Shown: positions 6,490 through 12,667, numbered from the stretch's first letter. The stretch: 15,183 nucleotides of DNA from Syntrophomonadaceae bacterium (GCA_012522705.1 JAAYJY010000136.1:1-15183), one strand, 5' to 3'. The notes: generated by a model not told the origin, from the sequence alone. Numbers and translations are program-made.

Positions 6490-7578
6490 CTACGGGACGG
6501 TGAGCAGGGTCAGGACCTTGCCCATCTGGGGATTGTAAATGGATTCCTCCACTACATAGGCGCCGGGTTGGCCTTTCTGGAACCAGACACTCTCCTCCAG
6601 CTTGGCGGTGCGGATCTCCTTCTCCTTGGGCGGCTTCTTCAGGAAACTGGCCGCCAGGCTGCGGGGGTCCACGTCCTCGCGGATAGGCCGGCTGCCCTGG
6701 AAGGTTTTGATGATATTTTGGCCATCACTTTGGATGACCGCGAATTTGTCGGGGTTGATGTCGACCAGCGAATTGGCCAGGGCAAACACCGAGACGTCAT
6801 ATTTCTTGGCCGCCAGGGTATGGAGCGAATCAAGGGAGACGTCGGCGTCAGACAGATCATCGGTCAGCACCTCCCGCGGCATCAGCAGGCAGGCGGCGAA
6901 CTGCAGGGCTTCCATCTCCAAAGAATCCTCAACGGCAAAAGAAGATTCCTCCCGCACCCGGTAAAGGCTGTCGGTATGCCAGGGTATGGCCAGGTGGCCC
7001 AGCAGGGTGGCGATGGTGAAACGCATCCGCTGCGGTCCGCCCTGCTCCGGATCCACTATTATCAGGTTCTCCCGGCCCTTCATCAGCATCCCCTCGCAGT
7101 CGGCCAGGGGCGCCTCCACCCGGCGCACATTGAGGTACTCCAACACCTGGTCCAGATCCACCGGCAACTGGCCCCGGCTGATACTTCTGAAAACATGTTC
7201 CGCGTAAGAACGGGCGTCGGTAAAATAGGGCAGGGTGGTCTTGGAGACGCTCTCCCTGGTCAGCATCACCGCGTAATCCAGCAGCAGTTCCCGTTTGTCA
7301 AAGGGCAGCATGCCGGCGATATGGGCGATCAGGCGGCTGAGGGAGTCCCCCACGTCCTCCCGCACGGCGGCCTCCTGGCCGACCAACAGGTAATCGCCGG
7401 GCACCCCCAGGGCGTTGGACAGCTTGACCAGCGACTCGAAGTTAGGGGAGCGTACCCCCGACTCATATTGGGATATGGCAGGTGGTTTCAGCCCCGCCTT
7501 CTCGGCCAGCATGGCCTGGCTCATGTTGCGCTCCTTGCGTAGTTTCTGGATACGTTTGCTGACACTCATTCTTCTCAT
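6490..7578 (-). CDS. XRE family regulator fused to degenerate M78 (ImmA/IrrE-type) domain
   Basis: A 362-residue protein. Residues 8-65 form an XRE/Cro helix-turn-helix (MSQAMLAEKAGLKPPAISQY with SPNFESLVKLSNALGV). Residues about 115-275 match the M78 (ImmA/IrrE-like) peptidase domain that accompanies many such regulators, ending in MEALQFAACLLMP and VSVFALANSL. In active members the helix reads AHELGH; here it reads ATLLGH (190-195), so the first zinc His and the catalytic Glu are gone. Proteolysis is therefore unlikely, and a sensor or binding role is more plausible. The last 85 residues are of unknown type. The start is ATG 7578 or the second ATG at 7569; neither has a strong ribosome binding site. 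A good -35/-10 pair lies upstream. XRE-M78 proteins often control mobile-element or stress genes. Confidence 0.85.
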   Translation of the reverse strand: MRRMSVSKRIQKLRKERNMSQAMLAEKAGLKPPAISQYESGVRSPNFESLVKLSNALGVPGDYLLVGQEAAVREDVGDSLSRLIAHIAGMLPFDKRELLLDYAVMLTRESVSKTTLPYFTDARSYAEHVFRSISRGQLPVDLDQVLEYLNVRRVEAPLADCEGMLMKGRENLIIVDPEQGGPQRMRFTIATLLGHLAIPWHTDSLYRVREESSFAVEDSLEMEALQFAACLLMPREVLTDDLSDADVSLDSLHTLAAKKYDVSVFALANSLVDINPDKFAVIQSDGQNIIKTFQGSRPIREDVDPRSLAASFLKKPPKEKEIRTAKLEESVWFQKGQPGAYVVEESIYNPQMGKVLTLLTVP

Positions 7579-7594
7579 CTCTTTTCATCCGAAG

Positions 7595-7651
7595 TTTGTT
7601 AACAAAATTATAACACTTCATCGCTTCTATTGACAAATATGCGTAACGCAT
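7595..7651 (-). promoter_or_regulatory. XRE-M78 promoter and palindromes in divergent spacer
   Basis: On the minus strand -35 TTGTCA (7636-7631), an 18-nt spacer and -10 TATAAT (7612-7607) form a strong promoter for the regulator. TTTGTTAACAAA (7595-7606), a perfect 12-bp palindrome, touches the downstream side of the -10. ATGCG-TAA-CGCAT (7639-7651) is upstream of the -35. Either may be an autoregulatory operator. A plus-strand TTGACA (7630-7635) overlaps the minus -35, but its -10 is weak. Confidence 0.7.
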
Positions 7652-7689
7652 GTTAACCTGACTCTAACAGGGCCGGAGGTGGTGGCCAG

Positions 7690-7956
7690 ATGTTTTTCAA
7701 AGTCGTCGTCGCTGACCGGTATCTCTGTTTTCGACGCAAAGTAGAGATTACCCGCTATTTTTAAGCCGACAATGCTTTGGCAGCATGGGATTCAGCCATG
7801 AACATGCCCCGCGCCAGGAAAGGGCAGGGGAGCCGCTGCGTCAGGATGGCAGCAGATTTAGGTCCCCCGGAGTACCTGCACGGCAAGGCGGAGGAAGCCG
7901 ATGATCCCTGGCTGCAGATCCTCCGTTCCCGCAAGAAGCTTGGGCTGGCCTGCTGA
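7690..7956 (+). pseudogene. Possible small gene split by an in-frame TAA
   Basis: GGAGG at 7675-7679 precedes ATG 7690, which opens MFFKVVVADRYLCFRRKVEI and stops at TAA 7762-7764. The same frame continues open to TGA 7956 with DNALAAWDSAMNMPRARK and later LGPPEYLHGKAEEADDPW and LRSRKKLGLAC. The second part has codon and residue choice typical of real protein. I do not recognise the family. It is divergent from the XRE-M78 regulator, a common place for a regulated gene. Either it is a roughly 88-codon gene with a nonsense codon, or the similarity to coding DNA is chance. Confidence 0.3.
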
Positions 7957-8473
7957 CACGTCGATACGCCCCCTAGAGACAACAGAAACGAAACCAATTT
8001 GGCTCAACCCAGCCGCCGGCGCCCGGCACTCGGTTCTCGGAACCAGGTCTGACGGAACTGCCGCGAGGGTTTTGCAGAAGGTGGGCCAAGATTCTATCGA
8101 CCGGGGGCACCTCTCCGGAGTAGGGGATGCCGGCAAATGCGGCTGCTCCACCCTGCCCGCCCAGTTGGTCCCAATGGCCAACCGCATATTTCGGGTTAAG
8201 ACAAAATCCATAACCCAGGCCTCTGCGGATTTCCGGGCGGTCTTTTTTCTTGCCCCGATATCCCTGGCTTTCGCTTGACTGCGGTAATAACTTGGGGACA
8301 GTCCCCAAGTTATTGGTCCCGGAAATCACCTCCACTGCCGCTCTGGACGGCCTTCCAGCGATTCCAAAAGAAGATGAGATTTGCCGGCTTTTCATTAACC
8401 TTTTGGGATTATTTCGCATATAGTAGAGCAGTTTAACCATCTTTTCATCTTTTCGCGAAAGGAGTTGAATATT
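7957..8473. other. Gene-poor stretch before the second Ig-like gene
   Basis: Open frames exist on both strands, but none has a ribosome binding site or a recognisable family. A REP-like palindrome lies at 8286-8314. A possible promoter for the 8474 gene is TTAACC (8396-8401), 18 nt, TATAGT (8420-8425). A TTTCGCGAAA palindrome (8452-8461) partly covers the ribosome binding site. Confidence 0.35.
8286..8314. repeat. REP-like perfect palindrome
   Basis: AATAACTTGGGGAC (8286-8299) and GTCCCCAAGTTATT (8301-8314) are exact reverse complements around a single A. The right arm is the 14-mer also found at 130 and 11363. The palindrome at 10196-10225 has the same plan, with CAAGGGGAC, G, GTCTCTTG at its centre. 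Such short GC-centred palindromes often belong to REP elements moved by RAYT transposases; that link is inference. Confidence 0.75.
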
Positions 8474-8863
8474 TTGCCAGCAGGAGACCGTCCCTTGAAT
8501 TTTGTCGGCTCTTCCCCCCGCAACGGGGCCACTGGGGTATCCCAGAATCCGCGGATAAGAACCACCTTCAGCCTCAATGTGGCAGCCGAATTGGCTCACA
8601 ACCGCACCCAGATCAGGCTCTTCCGGGGCACTAGCAGCGTGGGCATTCGTGTCACTGCCTCCAGTGTTTTTTCAGATCGGCGCAATCTTTTTATCACTCC
8701 GACCAGCAACCTGATGTCCGACACCGACTACAGGTTGGTCCTTTTACCCGGTTTGCGGGCCAACAACGGTAATACCCTGGGAGAAACCGTGACCATCAGA
8801 TTCAGGACCGGAAGAGTAAGAAGGAGAAGGCCAAGACCAAGGCCCCAGATCCCCCAGGAATAG
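8474..8863 (+). CDS. Solo Ig-like (Big_5/SbsA-type) domain protein
   Basis: A 129-residue protein that is almost entirely one bacterial Ig-like domain. It runs from PLNFVGSSPRNGATGVSQNP through a strand-rich middle with DRRNLFITPTSNLMSDTDYRL to ETVTIRFRTG, then an Arg/Pro tail (RVRRRRPRPRPQIPQE). No signal peptide or anchor is visible. AAAGGAG at 8458-8464 lies 9 nt before TTG 8474, which I choose; the in-frame TTG at 8465 abuts the ribosome binding site and is too close. It is a relative of the 2782 protein, with the same opening and closing strands but without its charged insert. The transcript ends in the hairpin at 8915. Big_5 domains normally mediate structure or adhesion in exported proteins, so a cytoplasmic solo copy has no clear role. 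Confidence 0.75.
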   Translation: MPAGDRPLNFVGSSPRNGATGVSQNPRIRTTFSLNVAAELAHNRTQIRLFRGTSSVGIRVTASSVFSDRRNLFITPTSNLMSDTDYRLVLLPGLRANNGNTLGETVTIRFRTGRVRRRRPRPRPQIPQE

Positions 8864-8914
8864 CTGCGAATCAGGGCGAGGGCTTAGGTCCAGGAAATCA
8901 TCGGGAGCGCCCGG

Positions 8915-8951
8915 CCAAGGGCTGTGTTTCGCGGAACACGGCCCTTGGTTT
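8915..8951 (+). terminator. Strong 14-bp hairpin after the Ig-like gene
   Basis: CCAAGGGCTGTGTT (8915-8928) pairs over its whole length with AACACGGCCCTTGG (8935-8948), with one T-G wobble and a 6-nt loop TCGCGG. Only three T residues follow, so termination is probable but the T-tract is short. Confidence 0.65.
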
Positions 8952-9123
8952 GTGGTGCGTCCGGCATGGACGGGGTCTAACAGCAAGGGTGTCCCCGGCG
9001 ACGAGGAATCCGAAGGAAGCCGGCGGCAAACTTCTGATCTGACGGACAGAAATCACATTGGGCGCTTCAAGCTGGGGAAGGCACCCCTGCTTCCGACACC
9101 ACAACTATTGGAGGGGGAACAGG

Positions 9124-9873
9124 ATGAAAATGAGGGATGAGTACGCGGACTGGGCCGTCAGTTATGGAAAAGCCGGGGCATTGACCACCATTTATCCCAC
9201 TGAGAAAGCTTTCTTGCGGAAAGTGTTCGATAAATACCGGGTGCAGAGCGTCCTGGACTGTGCCTGCGGCACCGGGCCCCACCTGCGCCTGCTGGCCCAA
9301 ATGGAGGTGGACGTTTATGGCAGTGACTATTCGGAGCCGATGCTCAAGGCGGGCCGGGGCCAATTGGCCGGCAGCATCATCAAGGCCGTCACCCGGCAGG
9401 CCGATTACCGCTGCCTGGAACAGGCCTGGAGCCGCCATTTCGATGCCATCCTGTGTATGAACCAGTCTATCGCCCATATGCACACCCGGGAGGATCTGCT
9501 CACCGCCTTCCGCTCCATGCACGACCGCCTCCAAGACCACGGAATCCTGATCATGACCTCGGGCACCACGCATCTCACCCTGAAGGAAGGGCGGCGCTTT
9601 GACCTGGTGGCCAACGACCGCGATTTCACCAGGGTCTTCGTGCGTGACCGGGAGGATGGTTTCCAGACCTACCATTACCTCGACATCTATCACAGTGCCC
9701 GCCGGGACGAATTGGTGACCCACAGTGTGCGCCTGCGCATCATCCTGGACGACGAATACCGGGAGTTCCTGGCCCAGGCCGGCTTCCGCCGGGTTTTTAT
9801 TTATGGCGGATTCGATATGGCCCCATATGACCGGAAGCAGTCGCGGCGCCTGATCGTGGTGGCCGAGAAATAG
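9124..9873 (+). CDS. Class I SAM-dependent methyltransferase
   Basis: A 249-residue protein with the Rossmann-type methyltransferase fold. Motif I is VLDCACGTGPHL (about residues 40-51), an acidic VDVYGSDYSEPML follows for the SAM ribose, then FDAILCMNQSIAHM (motif IV region) and LQDHGILIMTSG. The C-terminal half has HSVRLRIILDDEYREFLAQAGF, typical of small-molecule methyltransferases of the Methyltransf_11/25 type. The start is ATG 9124, with GGAGGGGG about 6 nt upstream; the frame extends further up but without a better start. It is probably a lone gene; substrate and partners cannot be told from context. It is followed by a structured repeat with its own promoter, and no terminator is evident. 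Confidence 0.85.
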   Translation: MKMRDEYADWAVSYGKAGALTTIYPTEKAFLRKVFDKYRVQSVLDCACGTGPHLRLLAQMEVDVYGSDYSEPMLKAGRGQLAGSIIKAVTRQADYRCLEQAWSRHFDAILCMNQSIAHMHTREDLLTAFRSMHDRLQDHGILIMTSGTTHLTLKEGRRFDLVANDRDFTRVFVRDREDGFQTYHYLDIYHSARRDELVTHSVRLRIILDDEYREFLAQAGFRRVFIYGGFDMAPYDRKQSRRLIVVAEK

Positions 9874-9935
9874 AGAGACAATACAGGGACCTGCTGCCCC
9901 AGCGATGGCCCGGTCACAGACATGTAAAGAAGGAA

Positions 9936-9964
9936 TTACCAGTTCGAGGGCCGAATGATATAAT
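9936..9964 (+). promoter_or_regulatory. Extended -10 promoter upstream of structured repeat 1
   Basis: TTACCA (9936-9941), a 17-nt spacer and a perfect TATAAT (9959-9964) preceded by TG and one base (9956-9958). Transcription would start near 9971, right at the conserved beginning of the structured repeat. No ORF with a ribosome binding site follows before 10590. Confidence 0.65.
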
Positions 9965-9965
9965 A

Positions 9966-10086
9966 TGACCTTTTGTTGCTTTCGGATATTTGGTTTCCGA
10001 AGCTTTACCGGTGTCGCCTGGAGCCGCTAAGGTATGGCGATCAGGTTCTCGGCGTTGCTGGAAACGGCGGCGCGTATTCTTTTATA
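9966..10086 (+). ncRNA. Structured repeat, copy 1 (candidate small RNA)
   Basis: Three hairpins can be drawn. GCTTTCGGA with TTCCGAAGC is a stem with a bulge. GTCGCC (10013-10018) pairs with GGCGAT. GGCGTTGCTG (10051-10060), a GAAA loop and CGGCGGCG form a GC-rich terminator-like stem followed by TATTCTTTTATA. The promoter just before it supports transcription on this strand. The same blocks recur at 10160-10336 and 11572-11651. I do not recognise it as a named RNA family. It may be a small RNA, an element resembling a leader, or a non-autonomous mobile repeat. Confidence 0.5.
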
Positions 10087-10159
10087 CATGACCGCTAAAA
10101 ATCGAAACTTGTCCAGAAAAAGAGGAAATGGTCACCACAGCGTCGAAATAGCAATTATC

Positions 10160-10336
10160 GACCTGTTGTTACTTTCGGAGAGTGCACCCGGTCGTAAAGC
10201 ACAAGGGGACGGTCTCTTGTGCTTTTCCTATAATAAAAACGGCCCTGGTCCGGTCGCCTGAAGCCATCAGGTATGGCGACCCACCAGGCTCTCCCTGGGC
10301 GTTGCTGGAAACGGCATCGTTCTTTTGTTTTATATA
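10160..10336 (+). ncRNA. Structured repeat, copy 2, interrupted by a palindrome
   Basis: It begins GACCTGTTGTTACTTTCGGA, matching GACCTTTTGTTGCTTTCGGA of copy 1. GTCGCC (10253-10258) pairs with GGCGAC, and GGCGTTGCTG-GAAA-CGGCATCG (10298-10319) precedes TTCTTTTGTTTTATA. The distance between the first block and the GTCGCC hairpin is about 47 bp longer than in copy 1 because a REP-like palindrome (10196-10225) sits inside. The promoter seen upstream of copy 1 is not preserved here, so this copy may be inactive. Confidence 0.45.
10196..10225. repeat. REP-like palindrome nested in structured repeat 2
   Basis: AAAGCACAAG (10196-10205) and CTTGTGCTTT (10216-10225) are exact reverse complements, with GGGACGGTCT between them that can pair further. 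Its plan matches the palindrome at 8286-8314. It interrupts a block that is continuous in structured repeat copy 1, which suggests that it inserted later. Confidence 0.65.
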
Positions 10337-10455
10337 GATGACTTGAGTAAACAAGCACCGGCCATATTCTCCTCCACGCGGTCCACCCGGTGGGCTCAGG
10401 GTGAATCAGACAAGGTTAGGCCACCAACGGCCCAATCCCGCATACCGGGAGATTT

Positions 10456-10464
10456 TGCTATAAT
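10456..10464 (+). promoter_or_regulatory. Extended -10 promoter of the HDAC-family gene
   Basis: A perfect TATAAT at 10459-10464 is preceded by TGC (10456-10458), an extended -10. The -35 region (around TCCCGC) is poor, as is common with extended -10 promoters. It gives a leader of about 120 nt before the ATG at 10590. Confidence 0.55.
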
Positions 10465-10589
10465 GGACTTAACGATGGTACGCTAAAGGAAGCTGTGGGA
10501 ACGGTCCGTAAGTTTCCCATTGGCTATTTCGGAATGATGCGAAGGGACCGCCCCCCGCTTCGGTTATTTAAAAAGGAGGATGAGGGGAA

Positions 10590-11339
10590 ATGATGAAGGT
10601 TGTCTATCATGAGGACTATAATCAGCTTTATACGTCCGATCCCGCTGCCGCCCCGGGGAGAATCCAGGCAGTGGTGGCCGCCCTGCATGGAAAGGTGACC
10701 TGGGTCAAGCCCGAGCCGGCCAGCGAACTGGATATCCTCCAGTGTCACACCCCGGAACACATTAAGTCGGTGGACTGGGAAAAAGTCTACGACATCGCCG
10801 CCCTGGCCGCCGGCGGAGCCATCATGGCTGCCGAGATCGGCCTGACCGAACCCTGTTTCGCCCTTATCCGTCCGCCCGGGCACCACGCCTCCCGGGACTG
10901 TTCCTGGGGCTTCTGCTATTTCAACAACATGGCCATCGCCATCGACAAACTCTACCGTCAGGATAAGATCAAGAAGGCCTTCATCCTGGACTTCGACCTC
11001 CATTTTGGCGACGGCACCGTGGATATCCTGGGCACCCGCTCCTATATCACCATCCGCAACCCCTCCGGTCATAAACGAGCCGACTACCTGAAAGAGGTGG
11101 AAAAGGCCCTGGCGGAGACCGACGCCGACCTGATCGCCGCTTCGGCCGGGTTCGACAACGCCGAGAAAGACTGGGGCGGGTTATTGAAGGCCGAGGATTA
11201 CACCACCATGGGCCGGTGGATGCGGGAGGCCGCCCAGCGCAACCAGGGCGGCTGCTTCGGCATCCTGGAAGGCGGCTACAACCACGCGGTGCTGGGCCAA
11301 AACGTGCTGGCCTTTATTGAGGGACTGGTCGGGAAGTAG
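10590..11339 (+). CDS. Compact histone deacetylase-family amidohydrolase
   Basis: A 249-residue zinc hydrolase of the HDAC/AcuC/acetylpolyamine amidohydrolase superfamily, which removes acyl groups from lysine or amines. Visible motifs, in order: CHTPEHI near residue 52, RPPGHHA with the catalytic His pair (about 92-98), GFCYFNNMAIA, DFDLHFGDGT with the Asp-x-His zinc ligands, SAGFDNAEKDWGG with the third Asp ligand, and LEGGYNH with the transition-state Tyr. All key residues are kept. It is shorter than the usual 310-380 residues: the segment between the zinc motif and SAGFD lacks the common HQxPxxPGTG loop. AAAAGGAGG precedes ATG 10590 by about 10 nt; ATG 10593 is an alternative. It is probably monocistronic with its own promoter at 10456. 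The substrate is unknown. Confidence 0.88.
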   Translation: MMKVVYHEDYNQLYTSDPAAAPGRIQAVVAALHGKVTWVKPEPASELDILQCHTPEHIKSVDWEKVYDIAALAAGGAIMAAEIGLTEPCFALIRPPGHHASRDCSWGFCYFNNMAIAIDKLYRQDKIKKAFILDFDLHFGDGTVDILGTRSYITIRNPSGHKRADYLKEVEKALAETDADLIAASAGFDNAEKDWGGLLKAEDYTTMGRWMREAAQRNQGGCFGILEGGYNHAVLGQNVLAFIEGLVGK

Positions 11340-11362
11340 GGAAGAGGCAATGACGGGGGCCT

Positions 11363-11376
11363 GTCCCCAAGTTATT
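11363..11376 (+). repeat. Dispersed 14-bp repeat GTCCCCAAGTTATT, copy 3
   Basis: Identical to 130-143 and 8301-8314. It lies 24 bp after the stop codon of the HDAC-family gene. Like copy 1 it is a single arm without the facing half seen at 8286-8299. Confidence 0.7.
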
Positions 11377-11462
11377 CGGATACCGCGCTTGCTCGTGGCG
11401 GCGGAGAAACAAGAACCGCCGCAGCATTAGAACCGGCGGCGAGAGCGGGGTCTCATGGGGAG

Positions 11463-11522
11463 CCCGAAGGTCAGCAGCCATGGTGCGTCCCAAATTGTGA
11501 GCGCAAAGAGGAAAAACAATAC
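11463..11522 (+). repeat. 60-bp intergenic repeat, copy 1
   Basis: Aligned without gaps to 12561-12620, about 45 of 60 positions match by eye. Shared blocks include GGTCAG, GCCATGG and TGAGCGC. It lies just upstream of structured repeat 3, and its twin lies just upstream of the trp promoter. Both are on the same strand and just ahead of a transcription start or candidate start, so it may be a promoter-associated element. Confidence 0.6.
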
Positions 11523-11571
11523 AATTGGTCGAATACCACAGAATAGTATTCTTGTTCGGGAATAATTATTG

Positions 11572-11670
11572 GTCGCCTGGAGCCATGCAGGTATGGTGAC
11601 AATATCCACCTTTCCCCGGCGTTGCTGGAAACGGCAGCGCTGTTTTATTTCTGAAATCAAAACCGGCGCA
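11572..11670 (+). ncRNA. Structured repeat, copy 3
   Basis: GTCGCC (11572-11577) pairs with GGTGAC (11595-11600). The closing pair is G-T where copy 2 has G-C, so pairing is kept. GGCGTTGCTG-GAAA-CGGCAGCGC (11618-11640) is the best version of the tetraloop stem and is followed by TGTTTTATTTC. A further hairpin pairs GCGCTGTTTTATTTC with GAAATC and GGCGC downstream. A weak candidate promoter is TTGGTC (11525-11530), 16 nt, TATTCT. It lies between the convergent HDAC-family and thioesterase-like genes. Confidence 0.45.
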
Positions 11671-11714
11671 ATCCCCCAATATACCGGGCGGGGGACTTAA
11701 GCAAGTAAAAAGCT

Positions 11715-12470
11715 TCAACCCGGCAGATTTGGCACAGTCTGCAGCTCGATCCAGGTAGACAGGGATCTGGCCAGCACCTGACCCGATGCGTCGTAAAGGG
11801 CGGTTCCGGACTGGGTTTTGCGTCCCTGCCCGGAGATATGCCAGCCCATGATGATATAGGGTCGTCCGGCGGGGACGGGAGCGGAGATATCGGCTGCCAT
11901 CCGGCCCAGAACCACCACCCGCGCCTTGTCCATCTGACAGACCCAGGCGCCGGGGCAATCCAGCGCCGCCCAGATCATTTCCGCCGGCACCAGGCCCCGG
12001 CTATCCGCCAGGGAGGAGTCCGGGACCCATATGTCGGCCAAACCGCCCGCAGCCAGCCGGCGGTTGGCGAATATCCGCAGTCCGTCTCCGGCGGCCCGTT
12101 CGGTACCGCATACAAAACATCCATGATACCAGATTCTCTCCGTAATATCCTGGTCCGCCGGGGTATTCATGACCTGCTCCAGGGTCGGCGGATCAGGTAC
12201 CGTGATCTCGCCCGCCCACGGTTTTCCCGAGGCCACCGGGATCTCCCCGTCCATCAGAAATACCTGGCCGTCATCACCGCGGGTGACGGTCAAAGGCGTA
12301 TCCAACCGCGGCGGGCTGTGCAGGGTGACCTCGGCGGGGTTGCCGGTATACCGGGCCAAAAGGCCGCAGGCATAGCCGCCGTTGGCCGAATCCGGAGGAC
12401 CGGAGAACCTGCGGTCGATATATATGGTGCTTATCGCTGATCCCTCCCTCTGCCTGCCAGTAAAGTCCAA
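11715..12470 (-). CDS. Hotdog-fold thioesterase-like protein
   Basis: About 240-251 residues. The N-terminal part has FSGPPDSANGGYACGLLARY. The middle has a CFVCGTER motif followed by GDGLRIF, and EMIWAALDCPGAW begins the second half. This pattern matches a family of two-hotdog-domain proteins related to acyl-CoA thioesterases, common in Actinobacteria and some Bacillota; the true substrate is not known. The open frame begins at TTG 12470, which has no ribosome binding site. A good GGGAGGG (12448-12442) instead sits 7 nt before an in-frame ATA at 12434, and no ATG, GTG or TTG follows until well inside the conserved N-terminus. The real start may therefore be ATA 12434 (a lost ATG) or TTG 12470. 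It is monocistronic and divergent from trpBA. Confidence 0.75.
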   Translation of the reverse strand: MDFTGRQREGSAISTIYIDRRFSGPPDSANGGYACGLLARYTGNPAEVTLHSPPRLDTPLTVTRGDDGQVFLMDGEIPVASGKPWAGEITVPDPPTLEQVMNTPADQDITERIWYHGCFVCGTERAAGDGLRIFANRRLAAGGLADIWVPDSSLADSRGLVPAEMIWAALDCPGAWVCQMDKARVVVLGRMAADISAPVPAGRPYIIMGWHISGQGRKTQSGTALYDASGQVLARSLSTWIELQTVPNLPG

Positions 12471-12560
12471 ATTGGCAGCCGTCGTTATGCCCAGTTTAAC
12501 ACGAATCGGAACCGGTGGCGAAATCGAAGATTTGGGGCGCCGCGGCCGATCAGGGGGAGA

Positions 12561-12620
12561 TTCGGAGGTCAGCGGCCATGGCGGGACCTAAATGATGAGC
12601 GCCAAAAGGAAAAGCAAGGC
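12561..12620 (+). repeat. 60-bp intergenic repeat, copy 2
   Basis: Partner of 11463-11522, about 75% identical by eye. It ends 1 bp before the -35 box of the trp promoter. The fixed position ahead of the promoter could mean a regulator site or simply an insertion that carries a -35-like end. Confidence 0.6.
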
Positions 12621-12621
12621 A

Positions 12622-12651
12622 TTGACGGGCGGGTGGTACAGATGATAGAAT
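12622..12651 (+). promoter_or_regulatory. trp operon promoter
   Basis: TTGACG (12622-12627), an 18-nt spacer and TAGAAT (12646-12651), with TG one base before the -10 (extended -10). It is 20 to 30 bp before the first T-box sequences and so drives the leader and trpBA. Confidence 0.75.
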
Positions 12652-12667
12652 CGGTGTTACAAAACTA

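Noticed and set aside
6445..7542. Long plus-strand open frame of 365 codons
   Set aside because: It is the antisense shadow of the XRE-M78 gene, whose protein has clear family motifs.
7973..8599. Minus-strand open frame of 208 codons
   Set aside because: It overlaps the second Ig-like gene and its promoter, has no recognisable family and no convincing start.
10051..10072. CTGGAAACGG in the structured repeats resembles a 16S rRNA segment
   Set aside because: It is a common GAAA tetraloop on a GC stem; no other rRNA sequence flanks it.
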